A stretch of DNA of 64,000 bases from Antennarius striatus (taxonomy: Eukaryota; Chordata; Actinopteri; Lophiiformes; Antennariidae). Within the stretch, counting starts at the first letter, position 1; the number at the start of each line of letters is the position of its first letter. Location of the stretch: assembly GCF_040054535.1 (NCBI RefSeq), contig NC_090788.1, forward strand, positions 1,133,501 to 1,197,500. Direction: 5' to 3'. The notes under the pieces were generated by a model. That model made no database searches. It saw only the letters and a list, made by a program, of their open reading frames with translations, and was not told the DNA's origin. Positions 44,101-54,808 of this stretch are shown in pieces. The position numbers were made by a program, and so were the translations under genes.

Positions 44101-47090
44101 ATGATGAGGATCCTTCTGCTCCTGACTCTCCTCACAGGTACAAACTCTCATCATGTTTATTTCTCATTGACATAACCTATATTTCATTGATTTAAATTAA
44201 TAAAATAATATTTTTTTTCATTATCTTACACTTGAAACAAACTTCTCGTTTGCTCATCATTTGTTTTCTGACCATGTCCATTAGCATTAGCATCAGTGTT
44301 TGCAACAATAGTACCTTCAGTCTTTCCTGCAAACTATTTTGGATTGACCGTTTAAAGATCAATTTAAATAAAGTTGCGCTGATTTGAATAGAAAAAGTTC
44401 ATTCTTACATGTGTCAGCATTATAGAGAGAAAATGTGTTTCTTTTATTTTCATGTCTTTTTTTGCGTTTTTTGTGTTTTACACAAAAACATGTTTCAGTC
44501 ATTGTTACCAATTGGTTGGTTGGTTGGTTGGTTGGTTGGTTGGTTGGTTGGTTGGTTGGTTGGTTGGTTGGTTGGTTTTCAGAAGGGTTAGGGTTAAAAT
44601 TATTGGACGGATTTGGGTGGGACTTGGCAGATATTTTTTTCCATTTTTAAACTTTTTCCCAAAGTTTGCAACAACTCCCAAAAATCTTCTAAGAACTTTT
44701 ATGGTGGAATCGAGGTGATGGAGTGACTCCTGTCTCACCTTCTAGCTTTAGTATCTCCATCAGATTAACAAAAGCTCCTCTGACTCTGATTGGTGGAAAC
44801 CATAAAAACAACAATTTTAACAAACTCCTGTTTTCTGTTTCCCTACAGTCAGTGAATGCACCAGCAGTACAGTCGTGGGTCAAACCGGTCGGGTCATCGT
44901 TCTGCCATGCATGTACGACGTCGCCTCTTATGGGCGTCTGTCGGTCTGTTGGGGTCGGGGTCAAATCCCAGGATCGGGCTGCAGCGACCAGCTCATCTCC
45001 ACCGACGGCACGACGTCAACGGACGCCGTTTCCAGCAGGTATCGGTTAGCGGGACGCCTAGAGGACGGCGACGTCTCCCTGACGATCCTGAACGCCAGAG
45101 AGTCCGATGCTGGAGTCTACGGGTGTCGGGTGGAGATACCCGGCTGGTTCAACGACCACAAACACCACTTTGAGCTGGTCATCGAGGCAGGTGAAGTTTA
45201 CATGATTGATTTGTTCGGTTATTATTGATTAGTATCAAGTTTCCTGTTTAAGATGTTTAACCGTAACGAAGAACGTACAGACTTAATGAAGACTCTAAAC
45301 CCCCCAACTTCTTCGCTAAATGTGGCCATCCGGATGTAGCCTGGGTGTGTCCTCCAGATCTGTCACGGTCATGCAACTTAATCATTGATGCGTTTCAGTT
45401 GCCACGACGACTACATCAGGAATGTCGAACGCAACAGCCAATCGTGAAACAACAGGTACAAGTCACCGTCGTTCAGGGTCAGTTCAGACCGGTCTCGTTG
45501 ACCTTTGAACCCAGACTCAGAGGATGTTTTTTCCTTCATCGTGACATCATATTCCTGAGACAGCTCTGCTTTCGCTTCCTCCTTCTCCAGGTCAGCTGAC
45601 TTCCACAGAGATGCTTCAGACTTCCTCTTTCGACGGCGTCAAGGTGGCGGTGAGACGCTCTCACTTCCTTTGTGCAAACTCTGTCCTTTATGTCTCTGTT
45701 TTTGTTCTCTGGCGAAGACAAAATTCAAATTTAGGTTATAGTTTTTGGCTTCATGGCGCCCCCTATTGGTGCGTCGGACATCACTGTTTGACAGTTTGAC
45801 ATAAAACTTGATCAGTTAGACGCATCTGACTGTTAGCATCAGCTAGCAGCTAACTCAAAGAAGACGACTCGGGAGATTCTTTCGCTCCTTTCCTTCCGAG
45901 CAGACGACGAGTTTGTTTCCGACGCTAACGCAAGTTTGCGTTTGTTTCCTCAGGCCGGGTCCGGTCTGAGCGTGGTTCTGTTCTCGGGTCTGGTCGGCAC
46001 GGTAACTATGGTCGCAGTGGGCGGACTCCTCATCTTCATCATCAGTAAGTTCAACATTTCTGAGAAGTCTAACACGGCTAAAGGTCACATGATGGTGATG
46101 AAGACGCTCAATTTTCCCACCGTTATCGCAGACGCTTGAACTAACCACAGGTCATCTCATCTCCGCAGGGCGTGAAACTAAATCTTCTTTGTCGATGACG
46201 TTGTTTTCTATATTTCTGTGTCTCTGCAGTTAAAAGACGACGACGCGACAAAAAGTGAGTGTGGTCATGTGACTCGTTGTAACTGGGAAACACATTCAGC
46301 AGCTCAGAGGCCGTGATCACGGCATTTGGGGGGTTTGTGGTTAAAGTAAAGCTGCAGACGGACTCGTTGGTGACGTGTCATGAGTCAGCAGAAGCTTCAC
46401 GACTCGGCGGTTTTATCTCTCCGGGTGTTTCTTCACCATAAGCTCTTCTTGGTCTTCGTTCCACCATCGTTCTCAGATGGTTCGCCCAGATGAGAACCAC
46501 AAACCACGTGTCGCATTTCTGAAGAACAGAAACCGATGAGCAAAGATTTATCGGAATTTATCGCTTTCAAAACCGCTTTGGACGATTTTTTAAAAGACAA
46601 CAGATATTTTTAGAAAGATTTTATCGCTATTTGAATATTTAATCCAAAAAGCCATGATAAAAAATAGGAATATTACCTTCAATTTTTAAATGTAAAATTG
46701 CAAATTTCAAATTGCAATTGGGAAATTGCGCATTTCCTAATAACGGACTATCTTATCTGAAATGTGTTAACAAAACCTGTCCTTTCTTTCAGCCCCCCTC
46801 ATCAGGAGGTCAGCAGTCTGGTGTTCTATCAGTCGTCTTCGTCCGCTCTGGGCCTCCACGGTCGAGCTCCAGCGGTGGAGAACATCTACCAGATGGATGC
46901 AGATGATGATGATGGAGACAGCTTCGGGGGTTACTATGGGAACCTTAATGGAGGCGGCCACGCGGGCAGCTATAGCGGTAGCTGTGGAAGCTATAACGGA
47001 GGGGGCGATGCTGGTTGCTATGGAGGTAGCTATGGAAACTTTAACGGAGGCGGCGGTAGGGGTAGCGTTGGAGGCCACTGCCCCTGCTGA
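44101..47090 (+). CDS. TIM-family receptor (HAVCR/TIMD4-like), 300 aa, seven coding exons
   Basis: The exons are 44,101-44,137, 44,849-45,190, 45,399-45,455, 45,591-45,643, 45,954-46,044, 46,230-46,254 and 46,793-47,090, with all phases consistent. Residues 1-15 are a signal peptide (MMRILLLLTLLT). An IgV domain follows with LPC, VCWGRG, GDVSLTI, ESDAGVYGC and VEIPGWFND. The WFND loop is the phosphatidylserine and metal-ion site of TIM proteins. A Thr-rich stalk (VATTTTSGMSNATANRETT, one N-glycosylation site) and the short GQLTSTEMLQ exon come next. The transmembrane segment (GLVGTVTMVAVGGLLIFIIS) is followed by the stop-transfer KRRRRDK. The tail has two Tyr motifs (VFYQSS; VENIYQMD) and an unusual Gly-rich end. 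A cell-surface role in apoptotic-cell binding is inferred from the family. AATAAA is at 47,676. Confidence 0.85.
44513..44577. repeat. GGTT tetranucleotide microsatellite
   Basis: About sixteen tandem copies of TTGG lie in intron 1 of the TIM gene. The ORFs reading GWLV or TNQP across it are artefacts. Confidence 0.97.
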
Positions 47091-47690
47091 CCAGCTGATT
47101 CAGGAGAAGAACAAGAAAACAGGAACTCCTCGCTTCCTACGAGGCGTTCAGGGCCCTGCAGTTCATCAGGATGTTGGTAGAAGAGGACATGAAACTGACC
47201 CGTGGAGAACTTCTGGACTTTATGTGGCTGCTCTGGACCGAGCTTCCTCTGCAGACGGCCAAATTTAACCTGCAGCGAACGCAACTTCCACCATCGACAG
47301 TGTTTGTTTTAGCCGTTAGGAACCTGATTCCTGCATCGGTTTCAGGACGTCGGCGTTGCTATACGGCGTCTGAGGGTTTAGGGACAGACGGACGTCTGAA
47401 ACTCTTTATAGGCATCGTTTTTCCTCTCGTTCAACACTTGATTTGTCATTTTGGTCGTGTGGGTCATGTGATGTTACTGTACATTATCTCAAATGTTAAC
47501 ATGCTACCAGTGGCTGAACGAGCTAACTAGTACCTGCAGTAGACTAAGTTCCTACGTTACTTCAAGGCATTCACAGGGTTAATAATTTAAATAAATTATG
47601 TTGATTATGTGTATATAGATATCAAAATTACGCGAATTCCCAGAGGAAACTGAATTTTGTTTTCCATTTTAAAAAAATAAAGGCTTGTTT
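47091..47690 (+). other. TIM 3' UTR with an open frame of unknown meaning
   Basis: The 3' UTR runs to AATAAA at 47,676. One frame after the TIM stop reads KQELLASYEAFRALQFIR and then VEEDMKLTRGELLDFMWLLW. It looks protein-like and helical, but there is no start codon in a good context and no splice site that I can assign. It may be a remnant of an older, longer tail or chance. Confidence 0.35.
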
Positions 47691-47749
47691 GTAAAGAACA
47701 GTACATATTTTGTTCTATTTTGTTCTATGTTCTATATTTTGTTCTTCTG

Positions 47750-48600
47750 TCTAATTTGTTCGCACCTTCAGTTTCTGCAAAATTAGTTCAGAAGAAGCTG
47801 ATGATCCTAAAATAATGACTGAAGTAGATCCACTTGTCAGGTGCAGTTCATGGGGTGACCACAAGGGGGCAGCACCAGTAGAACTCAAAGTCAACTGCAA
47901 GTGGAACGTTAGATGGGATCTCAAGTCACATCCCATAATAGTTTTGATACCAATGAAAATAAAAATCAGTGTTTTATTGATTACTTGGTTTATTTATAGA
48001 ATTAATTGTGACAGAGAAACACTGAAGACATTTTTATGGGGGGCTCATGCAGGAAGTAGGTGATGCTTTAGGCTGCGTTCAAACTACAGCCAATCAGATT
48101 CCAATCAGATTTCCTTCCATATCTGATTTTTAGGGCTGACTGTTCACAATGTTTTTAGCAAGTGTCCAAATGCAATCTGGCTCTGTTCAGACTGGGCCAC
48201 ATTATCGTCCGATCTGACAGGTTGCCGTAACAACGACGTTGGGGCGGAGTCGTCGTTCAGTGCGTGTAACGTGTGAGGTCATATAATTGCGATGGCAAAA
48301 ACAACAACAATAAACATGAAGTTTTGTTACCTTAGCGTGTTGGCGATATCACTGTCTGGTAGAGGCGGAGAAAACACACACACCGGATATTGTCAACTTC
48401 TTCCTCCATTTTTTACCGTTCTGAATTGCACGACACTCTTCCTTCTGGTGCCTTGCTGTCTCGTCACGGATATGACGTCACGGTCCACCATATCCAATCA
48501 GAGAGTTCAGACTGTTCAGACTGAGATGAGATATCCGATATCAATCTGGATGGAATGAAAATCGTATATAGACGACTAGACTCTACTAGAGACTTGAGTC
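47750..48600. repeat. Duplicated ptrh2-flank sequence and a short MITE
   Basis: The part 47,820-48,060 (GACCACAAGGGGGCAGCACC; TTATTTATAGAATT; CAGAGAAACACTGAAGAC) resembles the flank of the ptrh2 copies at 53,590-53,970 and 52,290-52,450. The part 48,070-48,560 has inverted ends of the type CTGCGTTCAAAC/GTTCAGACTG and is probably a MITE. No gene is seen. Confidence 0.5.
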
Positions 48601-48601
48601 T

Positions 48602-48770
48602 CTAGAAGACTTTTTCTCCCATTGTGTTTCCATCACACACGCCGTTCTCCACCAAATTTGTCTCTCTGGCACCATTCTCCATCACTTCCGTTACTCGCCA
48701 AATTTGCCAATCAAGGAACTGCCCGGAGTCCAGTCCAGTGGCGACATCCAAGCCAGGTGGACCATCAGGC
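48602..48770 (-). pseudogene. ptrh2 copy F: N-terminal fragment cut by a LINE
   Basis: On the minus strand the frame GLDVATGLDSGQFLDW, then VTEVMENGARE, matches the anchor region of ptrh2 copy A ([28 protein letters not shown]). It starts abruptly where the LINE begins at about 48,766, so the first codons were split off or lost. No catalytic domain follows downstream. Confidence 0.65.
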
Positions 48771-50499
48771 GTCTCGGGAGGGGGAAGCAGTGCAGCATCC
48801 ACACTGTATATAGTGGGGATGGGGAGCTACTGACCTCAACTCGGGACGTTGTGACTCGGTGGGGAGAATACTTCGAAGACCTCCTCAATCCCGCAGACAC
48901 GCCTTCCCATGAGGAAGCAGAGTCTGGGTTCTCTGAGGCGGGCTCTCCTATCTCTGGGGTTGAGGTCACCGAGGTGGTTAAAAAGCTCCTCGGTGGCAGG
49001 CCCCCGGGGGTGGATGAGATCCGCCCGGAGTTCCTAAAGTCTCTGGATGTTGTGGGGCTGTCCTGGTTGACACGCCTCTGCAAAATCGCGTGGACTTCGG
49101 GGACAGTGCCTCTGGATTGGCAGACTGGGGTGGTGGTCCCCCTTTTTGAGAAGGGGGACAGGAGGGTGTGCTCCAACTACAGGGGCATCACACTCCTCAG
49201 CCTCCCTGGCAAGGTCTATTCAGGGGTTCTGGAGAGGAGGGTCCGTCGGGAAGTCGAATCTCGGATTCAGGAGGAGCAGTGTGGTTTTCGTCCTGGCCGT
49301 GGAACAGTGGACCAGCTCTACACCCTCCACAGGGTCCTTGAGGGGGCATGGGAGTTCGCCGGTCTACATGTGTTTTGTGGACTTGGAGAAGGCGTTCGAC
49401 CGTGTTCCTCGGGGGGTTCTGTGGGGGGTGCTTCGGGAGTATGGGGTACCGGACCCCTTGATAAGGGCTGTTCGGTCCCTGTACGACCAATGTCAGAGTT
49501 TGGTCCGCGTTGCTGGCAGTAAGTCGGATTCGTTTCCAGTGAGGGTTGGACTCCGCCAAGGCTGCCCTTTGTCACCGATTCTGTTCATAACTTTTATGGA
49601 CAGAATTTCTAGGCGCAGCCAAGGCGTTGAGGGTGTCCGGTTTGGTGGCCTCAGTATCGCGTCTCTGCTTTTTGCAGACGACGTGGTGCTGTTGGCTTCA
49701 TCAAGCCGTGATCTCCAACTCTCACTGGAGCGGTTCGCAGCCGAGTGTGAAGTGGTTGGGATGAGAATCAGCACCTCCAAATCTGAGACCATGGTCCTCA
49801 GACGGAAAAGGGTGGAGTGCCCTCTCCAGGTTGGGGATGAGATCCTGCCCCAAGTGGAGGAGTTCAAGTATCTTGGGGTCTCGGTCACGAGTGAGGGTAC
49901 AATGGAACGGGAGATCGACAGGCGGATCGGTGCAGCGTCTGCAGTGATGCGGACTCTGTATCGGTCCGTCGTGGTGTAGAAGGAGCTGAGCCGAAAGGCA
50001 AAGCTCTCGATTTACCGGTCGATCTACGTTCCTGCCCTCACCTATGGTCACGAGCTGTGGGTCGTGACCGAAAGAACGAGATCCCGGATACAAGCGGCCG
50101 AAATGAGTTTCCTCCGCAGGGTGTCCGGACTCTCCCTTAGAGATAGGGTGAGGAGTTCGGTCATCCGGGAGGGACTCAGAGTCGAGCCGCTGCTCCTCTG
50201 CATCGAGAGGAGCCAGATGAGGTGGCTCGGGCATCTGGTCAGGATGCCTCCTGGACGCCTCCCTGGTGAGCTGTTCCGGGCACGTCCTACGGGGAGGAGG
50301 CCCCGGGGACGACCCAGGACACGCTGGAGAGACTATGTCTCCCGGCTGGCCTGGGAACGCCTTGGGATTCTCCTGGAGGAGCTGGATGAAGTGGCTAGGG
50401 AGAGGGAAGTCTGGGCTTCCCTGCTTAAGCTGCTGCCCCCGCGACCCGACCCCGGATAAGCGGAAGAGAATGGATGGATGGATGGATGGATGGATGGAT
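48766..50499 (+). mobile_element. Rex3-like LINE, 5'-truncated
   Basis: The frame opens with RRLGRGKQCSIHTVYSGDG and continues with VVTRWGEYFEDLLNP and EEQCGFRPGRGTVDQL. It then shifts frame near 49,360 to give the RT core ([38 protein letters not shown]). A TAG stop at 49,977 interrupts it before the 3' region ([15 protein letters not shown]). It ends in a GGAT tail at 50,470-50,499. It is close to the element at 24.4 kb and was inserted recently, but it is not functional. Confidence 0.88.
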
Positions 50500-50591
50500 T
50501 AGAGAGAGGCAGAAAATATGAGATAACTTTGAAGTTGATGGAAGTTGGTCCAACAACCAATCACATCCAGGGAATGTTGAAACCAAATGAG

Positions 50592-51116
50592 CTACAGACT
50601 CAAGTTCCCGGTGACTCTGTCGATCAGATCAGACGGACCCGGACCGATAGCGACCATGTTGTACGATCCAGAGGCGACTCCAGTCTTTTCTGAATCCTCT
50701 ATCAGACTGGCCAGAAGCCCGAGTTCTTTGGCCTCCGCTAGTAGATCAATAAGAGTGTCTTCATTGGGGGCCTCCACCACCTTCTTGGGCTGGCCGCAGT
50801 ATATCCACTGTTTGAGGATCTCAGGGTTCCCACCTTGAGCCTGTTTGTAAGATGATATGGCAGCGTGGGAGCACTGGGCGGCCATTATTCCTGGACTCAT
50901 CTTCAGGTCATTTCTGACCACTAGAACCAGTTTGAACTCGCCTTCTTCTATCAGGACGCTCGCTTCGCCGGCGCCGTTCCCCAACGCTGCCAAGGCTGCC
51001 AACGTTCCCCAACGCTTTGTTGGGTCAAAGCGCCTCTGAAGGTACCAACCAAGGAACAGTCCACAGCCCAGTCCCGCGGCGACACCCAAGCCAAGTGGAT
51101 CATAAAACAGATCCAT
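50592..51116 (-). CDS. ptrh2 copy C: PTH2-domain paralog lacking the MGKGK segment (174 aa)
   Basis: The minus-strand ORF starts [19 protein letters not shown], an N-terminal membrane segment like that of mitochondrial PTRH2, and continues with the PTH2 domain ([38 protein letters not shown]). The family core [17 protein letters not shown] is here NDLKMSPGIMAAQCSHA, so the conserved GKGK is lost. The [11 protein letters not shown] loop is also altered (DSEKTGVASGS). A ten-residue insertion, partly LAALAALG, extends the linker. An acceptor precedes the ATG as in copy A. Peptidyl-tRNA hydrolysis is unlikely; another role or slow decay is possible. Confidence 0.7.
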   Translation of the reverse strand: MDLFYDPLGLGVAAGLGCGLFLGWYLQRRFDPTKRWGTLAALAALGNGAGEASVLIEEGEFKLVLVVRNDLKMSPGIMAAQCSHAAISSYKQAQGGNPEILKQWIYCGQPKKVVEAPNEDTLIDLLAEAKELGLLASLIEDSEKTGVASGSYNMVAIGPGPSDLIDRVTGNLSL

Positions 51117-51283
51117 AGGTACACCTGCGAAAACTACAGAAGACAGATTGTAAGTAAGGTGGAAATTCAAAGATGGCAACAACAGCTTTAATTTAACAAA
51201 ACAAATCATGGTCATTGATCAACTGACAATAAATCAAATAAATTTAATCTTCAGTTTGATCAAACTAAGTTTGACTGACACTT

Positions 51284-51457
51284 CTAGACCAGTAGAACAA
51301 TCTTGAACTGACTTTCACGTCCCGTGCTGTTCGCCTCTCCAACGCCGTTCCCAATCGCTTTCACGACACTTTGGAATGTTGAACCAAAGCGGCGCCAAAT
51401 TTGCTGGTGAAGTCCACTGTCGACATCAAAGCCAGGTGCTGGTGGACGATAGAACAT
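51284..51457 (-). pseudogene. ptrh2 copy D: N-terminal part only
   Basis: MFYRPPAPGFDVDSGL, then KAIGNGVGEANSTGRESQ and FKIVLLV, aligns with the first 60 or so residues of the ptrh2 copies and stops just before the catalytic NDLKM. A splice-acceptor-like ttttgcag lies upstream. The catalytic part is absent. Confidence 0.6.
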
Positions 51458-51612
51458 AGGCAGACTTAATCCTGCAAAAAGGAAAGAACACAGGTTGCAG
51501 GTAAGGTGGAAAGTCTGAGAAATTAACAAATCAAGGTCTTTGAACAACTAACCAAACAAGATCAAATTAACTTAATCTGCAGTTTGATTAAACTAAACCT
51601 TAATGACACACT

Positions 51613-51813
51613 TCAGTCTTTTCGGATCAGTAGAACCAGTTTGAACGGACCTTTTACTGCCTTTGCACTTGCATCACCGGCGCCGTTCTCCATTACTGTC
51701 ACGATACTTTTGGAGGTTGGGCCAGAGCAGTGCCGCATTTTCCAACCAAGGATCAGCCCGCATCCCGTTCCCGTGGCGATACCCAAGGCAATGGGACACA
51801 AAGAAAAACGCAT
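51613..51813 (-). pseudogene. ptrh2 copy E: N-terminal part only
   Basis: MRFSLCPIALGIATGTGCGL, then ILGW, GPTSKSIVTVMENGAGDAS and FKLVLLIRKD, align with copy A up to RND and then end at a stop. The PTH2 domain is missing. The break is near the same residue as in copy D, which suggests one truncation event followed by duplication. Confidence 0.6.
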
Positions 51814-52039
51814 AGCTAACGCTGCAAAAACGAATGAACACAGATTGTAAGTAAGGTGGAAATTCTGTTTCAAAAAAGAGTCACGATTTATCTGGAAACC
51901 CACGATCTGAAGGAAAAACCTGATGCGTGCAAGATTCTGGTTTCACCTCTGTGAGACAAGTTTGATGTGATACAAAGTTTAAAGAACGGGATACACTCGT
52001 GTGTGTACAGATAAATGCCAACTCAGAGCTTTGATGTCT

Positions 52040-52450
52040 TCATGACTTATTTTGATCTTTATCATCTTCATCTTCCATTCCCACTTCATCCAACGTCACG
52101 GGTTGCAGGGTGCTTGAGCCTATCCCACCAAACTCTGGGTGCGAAGCAGGGTACACTCCAGGCACGACGCCAGTGCACTGCAGAGCCACATATAGACAGA
52201 CAAACACGCACGCCACACACCTACAGACAATCTGAGACCGGCCAATTCTGTAAGGCGACGGCACTATCACTGCGCCACTGAATTATTGCTTTTATTTGAT
52301 TATTTTACTTATTTATAGAATTCACTATAACAGAGAAACATTCATTCATTCGTTTCCAATACCCACTTCTTCCACTGTCGCGGGTTGCTCTAGCATATCC
52401 CAGCGCACTGGGGGCAAGAAACACTGAAAGCATTTTTAGGGGGATTCATA
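52040..52450. repeat. SINE-like repeat fragments
   Basis: CCCACTTCATCCAACGTCAC, CTTGAGCCTATCCCACC and GGGTACACTCCAGGCACGAC belong to a widespread teleost repeat. A second small piece lies at 52,340-52,420. It separates copies E and B. Confidence 0.55.
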
Positions 52451-52670
52451 CAGGATGCAGGTATTACAAATGAAGAAGACAAAGAAACAACATGAAACAC
52501 ATGATTCCCTACAAGGATTACAGAGAGAGAATCTGAGATAACTTCATCAGATGGAAGTCGGTCCAACAGCCAATCAAGTACAGAGAGATGAGACCCGTGT
52601 GGATAATTACAATGTTGAACCAAAACTAACTGCAGTAATGTCAATTCAGACCTTAAGAGGTAGAAGTTCT

Positions 52671-53183
52671 TTAGTTTCTATAGAGACTCAGGTTCCTGGT
52701 GACTCTGTCGATCAGATCAGACGGACCTGGACCAATACCGAGTACGGTGTACAATGTAGAAGCGATTTGAGTCTTGTCTAAACCTTCAATCAGGCTGACC
52801 AGGAGCCCGAGTTCTACGGCCTCAGCCAGCAGGTCAGTAAGACTGTCTCCGTTGGGGGCCTCCACCACCACCTTGGGCTGGCCGCAGTCTTCCCACTGTT
52901 GGAGGATCTCAGGGTTCCTGACTTGAGCCTGTTTGTAAAGTGATAGGGCAGCCTGGGAGCACTGGGCGGCCATTATTCCTGGACTCATCTTCAGGTCACT
53001 TCTGACCACCAGAACCAGTTTGAACTCGCCGTCTTCTGTTCTATTCCCCATCGCTTTCATGACACTTCTGGATGTTGGGAAAAATCGCTTCCGAAGGTAC
53101 CAACCAATGAACAGTCCACAGCCCAGTCCCGCGGCGACACCCAAGCCAAGTACCTTCGGTGTAGCACCATAAACCATATACAT
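52671..53183 (-). CDS. ptrh2 copy B: PTH2-domain paralog lacking the MGKGK segment (170 aa)
   Basis: The [23 protein letters not shown] is followed by a PTH2 domain with KMSPGIMAAQCSQAALSLYK. As in copy C, GKGK is replaced by SPGI, and the family His in CSHA is Gln. The loop reads [20 protein letters not shown], partly conserved. Copies B and C share SPGIM, so the change predates their split. A splice acceptor (ttcgcag) precedes the ATG. The frame is open over full length, so it may be expressed, but probably not as a normal hydrolase. Confidence 0.68.
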   Translation of the reverse strand: MYMVYGATPKVLGLGVAAGLGCGLFIGWYLRKRFFPTSRSVMKAMGNRTEDGEFKLVLVVRSDLKMSPGIMAAQCSQAALSLYKQAQVRNPEILQQWEDCGQPKVVVEAPNGDSLTDLLAEAVELGLLVSLIEGLDKTQIASTLYTVLGIGPGPSDLIDRVTRNLSLYRN

Positions 53184-54292
53184 AGTTACACCTGCGAAAT
53201 GTACAGGTAAGGTGGAACTTCTGAGATGGCAACAACTGCTTTATCTGAACAAAAAACCTGATTTCAATGTGAAACAGTTTGCCAGAGTAGAACGAGATAC
53301 ACTCTTGTATGTACACACACACATACCTGTAAGCGTGTGTGCACACATATACCGACTTGGAGCTTTAATGTCTTTATATGACATTCTTGGAAGCGACAGT
53401 TAAATGTTTAACATCGGAGTGCTTTGATCAAATTGTGTTTTTTGACATTTCTTGGGGAATCCGAGCTCAATTTAGCGGGAGCTGTGAAAATATGCTCTAT
53501 GCTCCACCCACGTACTCTAGGATGACGTCATAGATCCGTCACGATGCTCCTGTTCACAATAGATGATTTGCTTTCATGCAGTAAATCTGAGATGCAGTTC
53601 ACGAGTTGACCACAAGGGGGAAGCACCGACAGAACTCATGGGATGCTGCAAATAGAATGTTGCCACCAGTCACATCCCATAATACAGGGTGTCAAAAAAA
53701 ATGTATACATTTTCAGCAGCTGATCACTAAATTGTTTATGGGTACTTTGCAGATTAATCACATTTAAATCAATGATGGTAGCAAGACTAAACTTGAAAGG
53801 AAATTAATTCTAAAATTACATTTCTATATTAAAATACATTTTTTGGGACACAGTTATTAATAATGCCAATAAAAATACCAGTCAGTGATTTATTTGATTT
53901 ATTTATAGAATCCGTTATGGCAGAGAAACACTGAAAAAGCAGTTTTTTGGGTATAGTTTCATACTTTTTGATCATCCTAGGAAGGTCCAGCAGGATGCAG
54001 GTGATAAAAATGGACATGATGAATATATGAAACACAAACTTTATTATCTGCAAGGTTTACAGAAAGAGAGACAGAATATGAGAATACTTCATCGGATGGA
54101 AGTCTGTCCAACATCCAATTAAAAACAAGGAGAGCTGAACCCAAACTAACTCCATTAAATGTTAATTCAGCCTTTACAAGGCAGAAGCGCCTCAGTGGAG
54201 TCACCTGCTGTATAAAAATAAACTCATGTTCGCCCAGTGTTTGCATAGCAAATAGTTTTCACAATGCGAGTCCAACAGATGAAGGTTCATCT

Positions 54293-54808
54293 CTAGTAGA
54301 GTTTCAAATGTCCGCTGACTTTGTCAATAAGGTCGGCTGGACCCGGACCGATACCGAGAACGGTGCGTGACCCAGGAGCGATCTGAGTCCGTCCTGCATC
54401 CTGAATCAGGCTGACCAGAAGCCCGGCTTCTTTGGCAAGACTCAGCAGATCAATCAGAGTGTCCTCGTCGGGGGCCTTCACCACCACCTTGGGCTGGCCG
54501 CAGTATTCCCAGTGTTTGAGGAGCTCGGGGTTCCTGCGCTGACACTGTTTGTAAGCCGACACGGCTGCGTGGGAGCACTGGGCCGCTACTTTTCCTTTGC
54601 CCATCTTCAGGTCATTTCGGACCACCAGAACCATCTTGAACTCGCCAACTTCTCCCATGACGCTTGCTTCGCCGGCGCCGTTCCCCATCGCTGTCATGAG
54701 ACTTTTGGATGTTGGGCCAAAGCGACTCCGAAGGTGCCAACCGAGGAACAGTCCACAGCCCAGTCCGGCGGCGACACCCAAGCCAAGTGGACCATAAAAC
54801 AGATCCAT
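54293..54808 (-). CDS. ptrh2: Peptidyl-tRNA hydrolase 2, mitochondrial (171 aa)
   Basis: The protein has an N-terminal membrane segment ([17 protein letters not shown]) and a complete PTH2 domain: [71 protein letters not shown] and [20 protein letters not shown]. Length and ending fit vertebrate PTRH2 (Bit1), which releases peptides from peptidyl-tRNA and takes part in anoikis. All the coding sequence is in one exon, with an acceptor ccttcgcag at about 54,818 joining it to an upstream noncoding exon. It is the only copy in the window with the full catalytic core. Confidence 0.93.
   Translation of the reverse strand: MDLFYGPLGLGVAAGLGCGLFLGWHLRSRFGPTSKSLMTAMGNGAGEASVMGEVGEFKMVLVVRNDLKMGKGKVAAQCSHAAVSAYKQCQRRNPELLKHWEYCGQPKVVVKAPDEDTLIDLLSLAKEAGLLVSLIQDAGRTQIAPGSRTVLGIGPGPADLIDKVSGHLKLY

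Noticed and set aside
44409-44738. GWLVGWLV and TNQPTNQP ORFs
   Set aside because: They are translations of the GGTT microsatellite inside intron 1 of the TIM gene.
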